64,000 bases of DNA from Chryseobacterium glaciei. GTDB taxonomy: Bacteria > Bacteroidota > Bacteroidia > Flavobacteriales > Weeksellaceae. The notes beneath the pieces were generated by a model. It worked only from the letters and a program-made list of their open reading frames with translations. It had not been told where the DNA came from and did not search any database. The position numbers and the translations under genes were made by a program. The stretch spans positions 2,985,001 to 3,049,000 of the forward strand of contig NZ_CP015199.1 of assembly GCF_001648155.1 (NCBI RefSeq), given 5' to 3'. Below, in pieces: positions 53,358-62,786 of the stretch; the stretch's first letter is position 1, and each line of letters opens with the position of its first letter.

Positions 53358-55289
53358 ATGAAATTTTTTAAAGAATTTAGAAAACAGGAAGTTCTGGTAC
53401 TTTTATACCGGATTTTTTTAGCATACTTTTTTTATCAGATTGCAAGATTTTTATTTTGGTACTTTAATAAAGAACTGATAAAAGTTGATTCTGTGTCGGA
53501 TTATTTCGGTCTGGCATTTCATGGGATTGCGTTTGATACAACGGCGATTTTATATGTGAATGCGCTGTTTATTCTGCTGAGTTTGGTTCCGATTATCATT
53601 AATACCAAGAAGGTTTATCAAAAAGTACTTTTTTGGCTGTATTTTATTACAAACGGAATTGCTTATGTGATGAATTTTGGTGATTTTGTTTACTTTAAAT
53701 TCGCGCAGACAAGATTAACTTCGGCGGCATTTCAGGTGGCGCAGCACGAATCTAATATTTTTAAAGTTTTTACGGCTTCCATCATTCAAAATCCTTTTAT
53801 CTTAATTTGGTTTGTTATTTTGATGTGGCTTTGGATTTTCCTTTACAAAAAAGTGAAAATTGAAGAACGTAAACCTATAAAATTGGTTCCTTACTTTATT
53901 TTATCCGTTGTTACACTTTGTTTAACGGCTGTTTTGTGCGTTGGCGGAATCCGTGGAGATTTCAAACATAGTACAAGACCGATCAATTTGGTGGATGCGA
54001 ATCGTTTTGTGAAAATTCCGTCACAGGGAAATCTTGTTTTGAACAGTACTTTTTCTTTTTTCAGAACATTAAATACGAATAGTTTTAAGGAAGTTCATTT
54101 TGTGGATGAAAAATTTATTAATGAAAATATTCAGCCTTATAAAATTTACGATAGGAAAGTTGCCAACAAACCGAACATCGTCATTTTTATTGTTGAATCA
54201 TTAAGTAGAGAATATATAGGCGCTTTTAATCAAAACACGAAGATAAAAGACTACGTTTCTTACACACCATTTCTTGATAGTCTGGCAGGCCAAAGTTTAA
54301 TTTTTCCTAATACTTTTGCCAACGGAAGACAGTCTATTCACGGAATGAGCAGTGTTTTGGCCGGAATTCCGAGTTTGACGGATGCTTTTACGAGTTCGCC
54401 ATATTCAAATCAGAAAATACAGTCGATTGTTTCGATTTGTAATGATCTGGGTTACGATACTTCTTTCTATCACGGGGCTCCGAATGGTTCAATGGGCTTT
54501 TTAGGCTTTGGAAATATTTTGGGTTTTAAACATTATTTCGGAAAAACAGAATACAATCATGATGAAGATTTCGACGGAATGTGGGCAATCTGGGATGAAC
54601 CATTTTTACAGTATTTCGCTAAAAATGTAGGGAAAACACAACCTTTTATGGCGACAGTTTTCACAGCTTCTTCTCACCATCCATTCAAGATTCCTGAGAA
54701 GTATAATGGAAAATTTAAAAAAGGAACCAATCAGATGCATGAGCCAATGCAGTACACTGATTATTCAATTAAAAAATATTTTGAAACGGCTAAAAAACAA
54801 CCTTGGTACAACAATACTATTTTTGTTTTCACGGGAGATCACACCAACGAAATTTATTATCCGGAATATCAAAAAGCAATGAACCGTTTCGCTGTTCCTA
54901 TTATTTTGTATTCTCCAAATCCTGAATATAATTTAAAAGGTGTAAATCTTGAAGAAGCGCAGCAGATCGATATTTACCCGACTTTAGCTGACCTTATCGG
55001 ATATAATAAAAGAATTAGAAGCTGGGGTAGAAGTTTGGTAAGTGATAAAACATATCCTGGCATCATTGCAAACTCAGACGGAGGAGTGGAGCAGTTCATT
55101 ATCGGGAATTATATTTACCGTTTTGATGGTAAAAGCGTAGTTGGAATCTTTGATAAAAAAGATTTAGGCTTAGAAAAAAATCTTATGGATCAGCTGAAAA
55201 GCAATCCGGAAGCTCAAAAAGGGCAGGAGATCGCCAAAGCGTGGTATCAGGATTATATGGATAAGGTGATTAACAGAAAATTGTATTAG
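53358..55289 (+). CDS. LtaS-like sulfatase-fold membrane protein
   Basis: A 643-aa protein with five N-terminal membrane helices (to about residue 200) and a large sulfatase/alkaline-phosphatase-type domain outside. Metal-site segments are NIVIFIVESLSREYIG, ANGRQSIHGMSSVLAG (catalytic Ser/Thr region) and FTGDHTNEIYYPEYQ. In Gram-negative flavobacteria such proteins are probably phosphoethanolamine- or glycerophosphate-type transferases acting on envelope lipids or glycans. Placement opposite pssA fits an envelope-lipid role. No LTA is expected in this organism. Confidence 0.85.
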   Translation: MKFFKEFRKQEVLVLLYRIFLAYFFYQIARFLFWYFNKELIKVDSVSDYFGLAFHGIAFDTTAILYVNALFILLSLVPIIINTKKVYQKVLFWLYFITNGIAYVMNFGDFVYFKFAQTRLTSAAFQVAQHESNIFKVFTASIIQNPFILIWFVILMWLWIFLYKKVKIEERKPIKLVPYFILSVVTLCLTAVLCVGGIRGDFKHSTRPINLVDANRFVKIPSQGNLVLNSTFSFFRTLNTNSFKEVHFVDEKFINENIQPYKIYDRKVANKPNIVIFIVESLSREYIGAFNQNTKIKDYVSYTPFLDSLAGQSLIFPNTFANGRQSIHGMSSVLAGIPSLTDAFTSSPYSNQKIQSIVSICNDLGYDTSFYHGAPNGSMGFLGFGNILGFKHYFGKTEYNHDEDFDGMWAIWDEPFLQYFAKNVGKTQPFMATVFTASSHHPFKIPEKYNGKFKKGTNQMHEPMQYTDYSIKKYFETAKKQPWYNNTIFVFTGDHTNEIYYPEYQKAMNRFAVPIILYSPNPEYNLKGVNLEEAQQIDIYPTLADLIGYNKRIRSWGRSLVSDKTYPGIIANSDGGVEQFIIGNYIYRFDGKSVVGIFDKKDLGLEKNLMDQLKSNPEAQKGQEIAKAWYQDYMDKVINRKLY

Positions 55290-55440
55290 CGTTTAACCAG
55301 TGTTTAATTCTGAAAATTGGTACATCTATTGTTATATATGCCTAGGATAATAAAAGTTTTTGTTTGTTTGAAATTAATTTATATTTTTAGCAATGAATAG
55401 ACAGCAGAAATATTTTATTTGAATTAAAACTATAAGAAAT

Positions 55441-55857
55441 ATGAAAAAATTATTATTAACAGTGGCATTTTCTCTATTTGGCGTATTATCTTTTGCTCAA
55501 ATTGAAGGTAAATGGAAAACAATAGATGACGAAACAAAACAAGCGAAATCTATTGTAGAGATCTATAAAAAAGGAGATCAATATTACGGAAAGGTTTCTC
55601 AATTGTTGATAAAACCGGCAAATCCTAATTGTGTAGACTGTAAAGACGATAGAAAAGGAAAACCAATTTTGGGAATGGAAATCATCAGAGGTTTGAAAAA
55701 AGACGGAGATGAATTCACAGGAGGAACAATTACAGACCCAAAAACAGGGAAAACTTACAAATGTACCATCACAAAAAGCGGAGACAAACTTAATGTGAGA
55801 GGATATGTAGGAATATCTTTAATGGGTAGAACTCAGACTTGGCAGAAAGTTAATTAA
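55441..55857 (+). CDS. DUF2147 family secreted protein
   Basis: A 138-aa protein with signal peptide (through SFAQ, residue 19). The mature part has EGKWKTIDDETKQAKSIVEI, two Cys (NPNCVDCKDD), KGKPILGMEIIRGL and LNVRGYVGISLMGRTQTW. This is the DUF2147 pattern, a small beta-barrel-like periplasmic or secreted domain of unknown role. Single gene with its own terminator. Confidence 0.88.
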   Translation: MKKLLLTVAFSLFGVLSFAQIEGKWKTIDDETKQAKSIVEIYKKGDQYYGKVSQLLIKPANPNCVDCKDDRKGKPILGMEIIRGLKKDGDEFTGGTITDPKTGKTYKCTITKSGDKLNVRGYVGISLMGRTQTWQKVN

Positions 55858-55877
55858 TCAAGTTTAAATAAAATTAT

Positions 55878-55915
55878 AAAACGGCATTTCATTATTGGAA
55901 TGTCGTTTTTATTTT
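55878..55915 (+). terminator. Intrinsic terminator after the DUF2147 gene
   Basis: AAAACGGCATT pairs with AATGTCGTTTT (one G-T pair) and is followed by a T run. A degenerate copy of the same layout lies at 56055-56090, just before the pdhB promoter. Confidence 0.78.
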
Positions 55916-56085
55916 TTAAGAATTCACCATTAATGTTGAAAATTTTTTATTCATAATTTATAAATAGACTTATCACTTGATACTCTTTAATCTTCAGAAA
56001 ATTTACAAAGAATTAAGCAAAGTAGAAGAAAACTAGGTTAAAATAAAATTAATAAAGCGATATTTCATTCAATGAGATGTCGTTT

Positions 56086-56119
56086 TTGTTATGTTAATAA
56101 TAAAAAAACACTATTTTTG
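56086..56119 (+). promoter_or_regulatory. pdhB promoter
   Basis: TTG (56086-56088), 23 bp, TATTTTTG (56112-56119). The ATG is 23 nt further on at 56143. Confidence 0.55.
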
Positions 56120-56142
56120 TAGTCTAAATTTTTCAAATAAAT

Positions 56143-57123
56143 ATGGCAGAATATACTTTTCGTGAGGTAATTGCGCAAGCAATGAGCGAGGAAATGCGTA
56201 AAGACGAATCCATCTTTTTAATGGGGGAGGAAGTTGCAGAATACAATGGTGCGTATAAGGCTTCAAAAGGAATGTTGGATGAATTTGGTCCTAAGAGAGT
56301 AATCGATACACCAATCGCTGAGCTTGGTTTTACAGGGATTGCTGTAGGTGCTGCAATGAACGGGAACAGACCAATTGTTGAGTATATGACGTTCAATTTC
56401 TCATTGGTAGGTATTGATCAGATTATCAATAACGCGGCGAAGATCCGTCAGATGAGTGGTGGTCAGTGGAACTGTCCGATCGTTTTCAGAGGTCCTACTG
56501 CTTCGGCAGGTCAGTTGGGTGCAACTCACTCTCAGGCTTTCGAAAACTGGTTCGCAAACGTTCCTGGTCTTAAAGTAGTAGTTCCTTCAAACCCTTACGA
56601 TGCGAAAGGATTGTTGAAAACAGCTATTCAGGATAATGACCCTATCATTTTCATGGAATCTGAGCAGATGTATGGTGATAAAATGGAAATTCCTGAAGAA
56701 GAATACTATTTACCAATCGGAAAAGCAGACATCAAGAGAGAAGGTACAGATGTAACTTTAGTTTCTTTCGGAAAGATCATGAAGTTGGCTATCCAAGCTG
56801 CTGAAGATATGGCGAAAGAAGGAATCTCTGTTGAGGTTATCGATCTTAGAACAGTTCGTCCTTTAGACTTTGATACAATCTTAACGTCTGTAAAGAAAAC
56901 AAATAGATTAGTTATTTTAGAAGAAGCTTGGCCGTTTGCGTCTATTTCTTCTGAAATTACATATATGGTACAGCAAAAAGCATTTGATTATTTGGATGCT
57001 CCAATCAAGAGAATTACTACTCCTGATGCGCCTGCACCGTACTCAGCTGCATTATTTGCAGAATGGTTCCCTAAGCTTGAAAAAGTGAAAGAGGAGATCA
57101 AAAATGCGATGTACGTTAAATAG
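56143..57123 (+). CDS. pdhB: Pyruvate dehydrogenase E1 component subunit beta
   Basis: A 326-aa subunit of the pyruvate dehydrogenase complex, which with E1 alpha and thiamine diphosphate decarboxylates pyruvate to feed acetyl-CoA synthesis. Family segments: GEEVAEYNGAYKASKGML, DTPIAELGFTGIAVGAAM, NCPIVFRGPTASAGQLGATHS, VPSNPYDAKGLLKTAI and EVIDLRTVRPLD. The alpha subunit and E2 are not next to it, so in this genome the genes are split. Own promoter and terminator. Confidence 0.95.
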   Translation: MAEYTFREVIAQAMSEEMRKDESIFLMGEEVAEYNGAYKASKGMLDEFGPKRVIDTPIAELGFTGIAVGAAMNGNRPIVEYMTFNFSLVGIDQIINNAAKIRQMSGGQWNCPIVFRGPTASAGQLGATHSQAFENWFANVPGLKVVVPSNPYDAKGLLKTAIQDNDPIIFMESEQMYGDKMEIPEEEYYLPIGKADIKREGTDVTLVSFGKIMKLAIQAAEDMAKEGISVEVIDLRTVRPLDFDTILTSVKKTNRLVILEEAWPFASISSEITYMVQQKAFDYLDAPIKRITTPDAPAPYSAALFAEWFPKLEKVKEEIKNAMYVK

Positions 57124-57132
57124 ATATAATAG

Positions 57133-57159
57133 AAAAAAGCTTCCGAAAGGAAGCTTTTT
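57133..57159 (+). terminator. Intrinsic terminator after pdhB
   Basis: An 11-bp stem, AAAAAGCTTCC with GGAAGCTTTTT (57134-57144 and 57149-57159), around loop GAAA. Confidence 0.88.
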
Positions 57160-57207
57160 CATTTATTCTATGCATGAAGAAATGTACCTAAGGTCATAAA
57201 TTTAGTA

Positions 57208-57215
57208 TAAATTTG
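57208..57215 (+). promoter_or_regulatory. -7 element of kup
   Basis: TAAATTTG followed by C, 24 nt before the ATG at 57240. Confidence 0.45.
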
Positions 57216-57239
57216 CCCACTTAAAATATATAAGCTGAT

Positions 57240-59234
57240 ATGGCAGAAGTTACAGAAGGTGGTCATCATTTTGACATTAAAAAACTTTCTTTTTTTGGAG
57301 TTCTAGTTTCTTTAGGAATTGTTTTTGGAGATATTGGAACATCACCGCTTTACGTAATGAAAGCAATTGTAAATGCAAGAGGTGCAAGTAGTAGTATGCC
57401 TTTCAATGAATACATAGAAGGAGCTCTTTCTTGTATCATCTGGACTCTTACGCTCCAAACTACCGTAAAATATGTTATCATCGCCTTGAGGGCAGATAAT
57501 AAAGGGGAAGGAGGAATTTTAGCATTATTTTCATTAGTTAAAAATCTTAAAAAAGGCTGGCTATATCTCGTAGCAATTGTGGGTGCAGCCGCATTGGTTG
57601 CCGATGGGGTGATAACGCCATCGCTTACCGTAATGTCGGCGATTGAAGGTCTTGAAATTTACAATCCTCATACACCTGTTGTTACGATTACCATTGGGAT
57701 TTTAATCTTAATTTTCGTAGTACAGCAGTTTGGAACAAGCCTTATCGGGAAATTTTTCGGACCTGTCATGGTTATCTGGTTTTTGGTATTGGGAGGGCTT
57801 GGAGTAGCACACTTAACTGAAAATTTTGAGATTTTAAGGTCTTTTAATCCATACTATGCTTACAAGCTTATCGCGAATTCTCCGAGTGCCATTGTTATTC
57901 TTGGAGCCGTTTTCCTTTGTACAACGGGTGCAGAAGCTCTTTATTCAGATTTAGGACATTGTGGTGCTAAGAATATCAGAGTGAGCTGGGCTTTCGTTAA
58001 GATCATGCTTATTTTAAACTATTTGGGACAAGGAGCTTGGCTTTTAGCTAATTATGGAAAACCTGGTTTCTCCGTAATCAACCCGTTTTTTGGAATTATG
58101 GAAGAGTGGATGATCGTGCCGGGAGTAATTTTAGCAACGGCAGCAGCAATTATTGCGAGTCAGGCATTAATTACCGGTTCATTTACAATCTTTTCTGAAG
58201 CAATGTCTCTTAATTTATGGCCTAACCAAAAAATTGACTATCCTTCCGGAGTTAAAGGACAAATGTATATCCCAAGAATCAATTGGGGACTTCTTATTCT
58301 TTGTATTATTGTGGTTCTTCACTTTAGAGAATCGGGTAAAATGGAAGCTGCTTATGGTCTTTCCATTACGGTGACGATGTTGATGACAACCATTTTATTA
58401 ATGTTTTGGCTATTAAAACATAGAATAAATAAAGGTTTGATCCTTGTTTTTGCTTTGGTTTATATGTCAATCGAATTAGGATTCTTCAGTGCGAATATCA
58501 TTAAATTCTTCGAAGGAGGTTGGATTACTGTTATCCTAGCCGGATTCATCGGAATTTGTATGTACGCTTGGTATAACGGAAGATTAATTAAAACTAAATT
58601 CATCAATTTTGTAAAAATCGACAGCTACGTTTCAATTATTAAAGACATGAAGCTTGATGAAACGATTCCTAAATATGCTACCAATCTTGCCTATTTAAGC
58701 AGAGCGAAAAGAAATGATGAGGTAGAATCAAAAATTATCTATTCTATCATCAAAAAGCAGCCGAAAAGAGCAGATCATTACTTTATTTTAAGTATTGTAA
58801 ATCAGGAAGATCCATTTACATTTAAATATACGGTTGATGAAATTTTACCCGGAACGGTTTATAAAATCAACTTCCTTTTAGGATTTAAAGTTGATAGAAG
58901 AATTAATGATTATTTCCACATGGTTTTAAAAGATTTAATGGCCGACGGAACGATTCCTTCAAAAAGTAGTCATCCTTCTTTAAGAGCTCATAATATTCCA
59001 CCGGATTTGAAATATGTAGTAATAGACAACACCTATATCAACGATATACTTTTAACGGTTAAGCAAAAAATTACACTTAATATTTACAACTTCGTGAAAT
59101 ATATTGGGAGTGATGATTTCAAATCTTGGGGTGTTACCTCTCACAACGTGGTTGTAGAGTCTGCTCCGATTACAGAATTAACAGTTTATGATAATAAAAT
59201 TGAGCAGGCTGATTTTTTAAGACATAACAGTTAA
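57240..59234 (+). CDS. kup: Low-affinity potassium uptake protein Kup
   Basis: A 664-aa transporter of the HAK/KUP/KT family, K+/H+ symport across the inner membrane. The first helix signature GVLVSLGIVFGDIGTSPLY is present, then ALRADNKGEGGILALFSL, ADGVITPSLTVMSAIEG and CTTGAEALYSDLGHCG, with twelve helices and a C-terminal cytoplasmic domain. Length is normal. Single gene. Confidence 0.96.
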   Translation: MAEVTEGGHHFDIKKLSFFGVLVSLGIVFGDIGTSPLYVMKAIVNARGASSSMPFNEYIEGALSCIIWTLTLQTTVKYVIIALRADNKGEGGILALFSLVKNLKKGWLYLVAIVGAAALVADGVITPSLTVMSAIEGLEIYNPHTPVVTITIGILILIFVVQQFGTSLIGKFFGPVMVIWFLVLGGLGVAHLTENFEILRSFNPYYAYKLIANSPSAIVILGAVFLCTTGAEALYSDLGHCGAKNIRVSWAFVKIMLILNYLGQGAWLLANYGKPGFSVINPFFGIMEEWMIVPGVILATAAAIIASQALITGSFTIFSEAMSLNLWPNQKIDYPSGVKGQMYIPRINWGLLILCIIVVLHFRESGKMEAAYGLSITVTMLMTTILLMFWLLKHRINKGLILVFALVYMSIELGFFSANIIKFFEGGWITVILAGFIGICMYAWYNGRLIKTKFINFVKIDSYVSIIKDMKLDETIPKYATNLAYLSRAKRNDEVESKIIYSIIKKQPKRADHYFILSIVNQEDPFTFKYTVDEILPGTVYKINFLLGFKVDRRINDYFHMVLKDLMADGTIPSKSSHPSLRAHNIPPDLKYVVIDNTYINDILLTVKQKITLNIYNFVKYIGSDDFKSWGVTSHNVVVESAPITELTVYDNKIEQADFLRHNS

Positions 59235-59279
59235 GATCCTTTAACAGAATAGTCTGATATTTATTTAAATAAAAATCGA

Positions 59280-59287
59280 TAAATTTG
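59280..59287 (+). promoter_or_regulatory. -7 element of the Fur-family gene
   Basis: TAAATTTG, 15 nt before the ATG at 59303. Confidence 0.45.
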
Positions 59288-59302
59288 TAGATAATTTTTT
59301 TA

Positions 59303-59776
59303 ATGGATACTTTACAGAAAGAAAAAAATATTGCTTTAATAAAAGATGTTTTAAGAAACTACTTGTTAGAAAAGGGTTTCAGAAATACACCTGAACGATA
59401 TACAATATTAGAAGAGATTTATAATATGGATCATCACTTCAATGTGGATGATCTATATCTTCTCATGATGCAGAAGAAATATCATGTTTCTAAAGCTACA
59501 ATTTACAATACGATTGAGATTTTCCTTGATGCAGGATTAATCCGTAAACACCAATTTGGAGAAAAAACGTTGACGTCTTCTTCTTATGAAAAGTCTTATT
59601 TTGATAAGCAGCATGACCATTTGGTGATCTACAAAAAAGACTCAGATAAGGAAATCGAGGAGATCATTGAATTTTGTGATCCAAGGATTCAAGGTATTAA
59701 AGAAGCAATTGAAGGCGCTTTTGGCGTAAAAATTGATTCTCATTCGCTATATTTTTATGGCACCAAGAATGATTAA
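59303..59776 (+). CDS. Fur-family transcriptional regulator
   Basis: A 157-aa regulator. The N-terminal winged helix includes GFRNTPERYTILEEI and the recognition helix VSKATIYNTIEIFLDAGLI. The metal-sensing motif is QHDHLV (H104, D105, H106), with SHSLYFYG near the C-terminus, so a regulatory metal site is likely present. The CxxC pair that holds the structural zinc of Fur is missing: the usual CLDCG region reads YKKDSDKE. The gene is 3 nt before the OstA-like gene, so both form one operon. Confidence 0.9.
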   Translation: MDTLQKEKNIALIKDVLRNYLLEKGFRNTPERYTILEEIYNMDHHFNVDDLYLLMMQKKYHVSKATIYNTIEIFLDAGLIRKHQFGEKTLTSSSYEKSYFDKQHDHLVIYKKDSDKEIEEIIEFCDPRIQGIKEAIEGAFGVKIDSHSLYFYGTKND

Positions 59777-59779
59777 TCA

Positions 59780-61528
59780 ATGAGACTGATTTTTTTCCTA
59801 TTAGTTTTTATTTCAACGATTACTTTTGCGCAAGACAAACAAAAGCCTGCGCAGAGAGATCCGTATTTACAAAATCCGATTAAAAATCCGCAGCAGGTTC
59901 AGCAAGCAAAGCCTGAAGATAAGGTTAAGATTATCAATGCTGATGAAATTATCAAAGACCCTAAAATGTATGACGGTAATCGTTATATGAAGGGGAATGT
60001 AAAATTAGAGCATCAAGGTTCTATTCTTACTGCTGATGAAGTGATTTTATATGAAGAAGAAAATTTTGTAAAAGCTATAGGTAATGCAAGACTTCAAAAT
60101 CCGGATGGTTCGGTAATTACTGCAGGTGAAATGGAGTATGACGGAAACACTCAAAAAGGGGTTGCCAGAAAAAATGTAGTTCTTACAGATCCGAAACAGA
60201 CTATCAAAACAGAAACTCTATATTATGATAAGCTTGCCAATCAGGCTTATTTTAATACGGGAGGTACAATTTCTGATGCTCAGAATACAATGTATACAAA
60301 GTCAGCAACGTATTTTCTGGATACAAAATTGATTGACTTTGTTGGGAATGTAAAAATTGACACTCCTGATTATATTATTGATGGCGACAATATCAAACAA
60401 AATCAGATTACTAAAATAGCTGAATTCTTTGGCCCGACAACAATTACCAACCGTAAGAATCCTAAAAACCGTGTTTATACAGAAAGAGGGACTTACAGAA
60501 TGAACACGAAAGAAGCTTTTCTAAATAAAAATTCTAAGATTTTTTATAATGATAAGATCCTGACAGGTGACGATATGTACTTCAATCAGCTCACAGGTTT
60601 TGGAAAAGCAACAGGAAATGTAACCTTAGACGATCCCAAAGAAAGAAGATGGATAAAAGGCGGTTACGGAGAGATTTTTGAAAAGAAAGATTCTGCGATG
60701 ATGACCAAAAATCCTTACGCAGTAAAAGCTTTTGAAAAAGATTCAATGTATTTTGCGGCAGAAAAAATCATTTCTTTCCAGAGACCGGATTCTGCAGATA
60801 TTACAAAGAAAAAGAGCTTTTTGCGAGCTTTCAGAAAAGGAAGATTCTATAAATCTAATGCGCAGGGAAGGGCAGATTCTATTGCTTTCAATGAAACTGA
60901 CGGAATTATGCACATGTACACCAAGCCAATTCTGTGGAGCGGAATCAAGCAGGTAACCGGAGATAAAATTGAAGCCTATTTCAATACTGAAAACGAAAAT
61001 ATAGATTCTTTAAAAGTTATCGGAAATGCATTTGCAATAAGCAAGGTTGATTCATTAAATTTGAAGGATGAATTTAACCAAGTTAAAGGTAGATTCATGA
61101 CGGTTCATTATCAAAATAATGATATAAAAGAAGCTACAGTAATAGGAAATGCACAGGCAATAAGTTATGCAGACGATGTAGATCAGGCCACAAAAAAACC
61201 TGAAAGAATAGGGGTTTCTCTTACTTCTTGCGGAATTATTGATGCAATATTTGAAGAGAAAGTAATGCAGATTGTTTCCTGTAATATTGGAGCCACTTCC
61301 GACACTTATCCAATGAGTAAAATTGAGCCTTCCAAAAGGAAATTCCCGGATTTTAACTGGAACACCAAAGATCGTATAAACAAATGGCAGGACATATTGG
61401 TAGACACACCAAATAATGAGGAAACGAAGTACGAAACCGAAAGTTCTCTTTATGATAATGCTCAGGAAGCGATAGATAAAGAAAAAGCAAAAGAAGAAGC
61501 TAAAAAGCCGAAACGTACCCGAAAATAA
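59780..61528 (+). CDS. OstA-like protein, LPS-transport related
   Basis: A 582-aa exported protein; signal peptide MRLIFFLLVFISTITFAQ. The mature part has LptA/OstA-like repeats of KxxGNVKLEH, DGNTQKGVARKNVVL, FVGNVKIDTPD and FGKATGNVTLDD, which form a long beta-jellyroll as in LptA/LptD. The last 60 residues are charged with a basic end (KPKRTRK). It probably helps move LPS or another lipid across the periplasm. Co-transcribed with a Fur-family gene, which is unusual. Confidence 0.85.
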   Translation: MRLIFFLLVFISTITFAQDKQKPAQRDPYLQNPIKNPQQVQQAKPEDKVKIINADEIIKDPKMYDGNRYMKGNVKLEHQGSILTADEVILYEEENFVKAIGNARLQNPDGSVITAGEMEYDGNTQKGVARKNVVLTDPKQTIKTETLYYDKLANQAYFNTGGTISDAQNTMYTKSATYFLDTKLIDFVGNVKIDTPDYIIDGDNIKQNQITKIAEFFGPTTITNRKNPKNRVYTERGTYRMNTKEAFLNKNSKIFYNDKILTGDDMYFNQLTGFGKATGNVTLDDPKERRWIKGGYGEIFEKKDSAMMTKNPYAVKAFEKDSMYFAAEKIISFQRPDSADITKKKSFLRAFRKGRFYKSNAQGRADSIAFNETDGIMHMYTKPILWSGIKQVTGDKIEAYFNTENENIDSLKVIGNAFAISKVDSLNLKDEFNQVKGRFMTVHYQNNDIKEATVIGNAQAISYADDVDQATKKPERIGVSLTSCGIIDAIFEEKVMQIVSCNIGATSDTYPMSKIEPSKRKFPDFNWNTKDRINKWQDILVDTPNNEETKYETESSLYDNAQEAIDKEKAKEEAKKPKRTRK

Positions 61529-61581
61529 AAAATAAAGTACAGACAGGATCTTATATTTGAGATATATTCTTTCTTAAAATT

Positions 61582-61624
61582 AAATAAATCACCATTTTCA
61601 TATCGGAAATGGTGATTTATTTTT
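61582..61624 (+). terminator. Intrinsic terminator after the OstA-like gene
   Basis: A perfect 16-bp stem (61582-61597 with 61607-61622) with core AATCACCATTT / AAATGGTGATT, followed by T. Confidence 0.9.
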
Positions 61625-61879
61625 GTCTAAAACTGTTAAAATTACCATTATAACCTCTTATTTTCAATTTTTATTTTCTGATTTTTCCGAAACATTATTC
61701 TACAGATAGTGAATGTTAAATATTTATTGTTATTGAGTTTTCATTAATAATTTATTATCTCACGTTAAAATGAAATAAATTATTTTTAGCATTATATGCT
61801 TTGCGTTGAATTATTTTCATTGTAAGTAGTATTATTTTATATATTTATTACGTCAAGAACGTATTTTAATAAAAAACCG
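61625..61879. other. Intergenic region without recognised features
   Basis: AT-rich 255-nt stretch before the secreted-protein operon. No exact TAnnTTTG box and no ORF; the promoter of the next operon must lie here but I cannot place it. Confidence 0.45.
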
Positions 61880-62782
61880 ATGAAAACCAAAATTATCCTT
61901 TTTATTTTTTTGATCTATGGTCTTAAAAATACAGCACAAGTTGGGATTTCAAAAGAACCATCTTTTAATCCTGATTCGAGAACACAACTGCATGTAAAGC
62001 AGGATAATAATGCCACTCGTTTACCCAGAACTAATTTAACATCATTGCTTCCAGTTTCAGCGACGGGGACAACCGGCAACGGAACACAGGCTTCTGTAAT
62101 TTTCAATAGAGAAACGGGAAGTGTTGTTCAAAATGATGGCACAACCTGGAAGATATCAGACCAGATTGTTTCAGCGATGAAGAACAATAAAATGGCTCGT
62201 TTTATCAGAACGGGAACAGTAACTTCAACCTGTGGGACTTGTGGATTTGCATGTGGTGTTACCGTTAGGACATGTACCTCGCAAAATGTCAATTTTACGA
62301 ATGTCAGTCCAAGTTTTAATGATATTTCTTCTAATGTTTCATTGGCAGCAGCAACCAGTAACGTTATTAATATCAATACAAAAGGTTTGTATAAAATTTC
62401 GTTTAAAAGTGGCGCTATTGATATCAGTACACCTCTTTGTTTAGGAGTTGTTATTAATCTGCAGTCCAGCTTAAATTTAGAACTTAGTACAACAGCAGAT
62501 GCTACCTGGAGACCGATTAATAATACGGCAAGTAGCTCAACAGCAGGAGCTTTATCAGTAAGTACGTTAGCTCCGGGCTCAATTGATGTGGGACAGTCTT
62601 TGGCGTTCACTTATGTTGGTGTTTTCAATGCCGGAGACAAGTTAAGATTAACGCTTGGTGGAACTCAAAATATTGGAACAGGCGTTTGTACCGGACTTTT
62701 AGGGGGAGACAATATGTTTTTTGCCATGAGTAAAACCGGAAATGCAGTATCTGAAATTATTGTTGAAAAAATAAATATGTAG
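61880..62782 (+). CDS. Secreted protein, first of a three-gene operon
   Basis: A 300-aa protein with a signal peptide (through NTAQ, about residue 20) and the opening VGISKEPSFNPDSRTQLHVK, the VGI(N/S)-type head also found at 4251 and 7885. The next segment (TGTTGNGTQASVIFNRETGSVVQNDGTTWKISDQ) reads like a repeat-type adhesin head. A Cys-rich stretch TCGTCGFACGVTVRTC follows near residue 114, then a beta-rich C-terminal half. No enzyme motifs. Function unknown; probably surface or extracellular. Confidence 0.75.
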   Translation: MKTKIILFIFLIYGLKNTAQVGISKEPSFNPDSRTQLHVKQDNNATRLPRTNLTSLLPVSATGTTGNGTQASVIFNRETGSVVQNDGTTWKISDQIVSAMKNNKMARFIRTGTVTSTCGTCGFACGVTVRTCTSQNVNFTNVSPSFNDISSNVSLAAATSNVININTKGLYKISFKSGAIDISTPLCLGVVINLQSSLNLELSTTADATWRPINNTASSSTAGALSVSTLAPGSIDVGQSLAFTYVGVFNAGDKLRLTLGGTQNIGTGVCTGLLGGDNMFFAMSKTGNAVSEIIVEKINM

Positions 62783-62786
62783 TAAG

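Noticed and set aside
62128..62610. 160-aa minus-strand ORF inside the secreted-protein gene
   Set aside because: Antisense to a clear signal-peptide gene in an operon; its hydrophobic composition is explained by the complement of S/T/N-rich codons.
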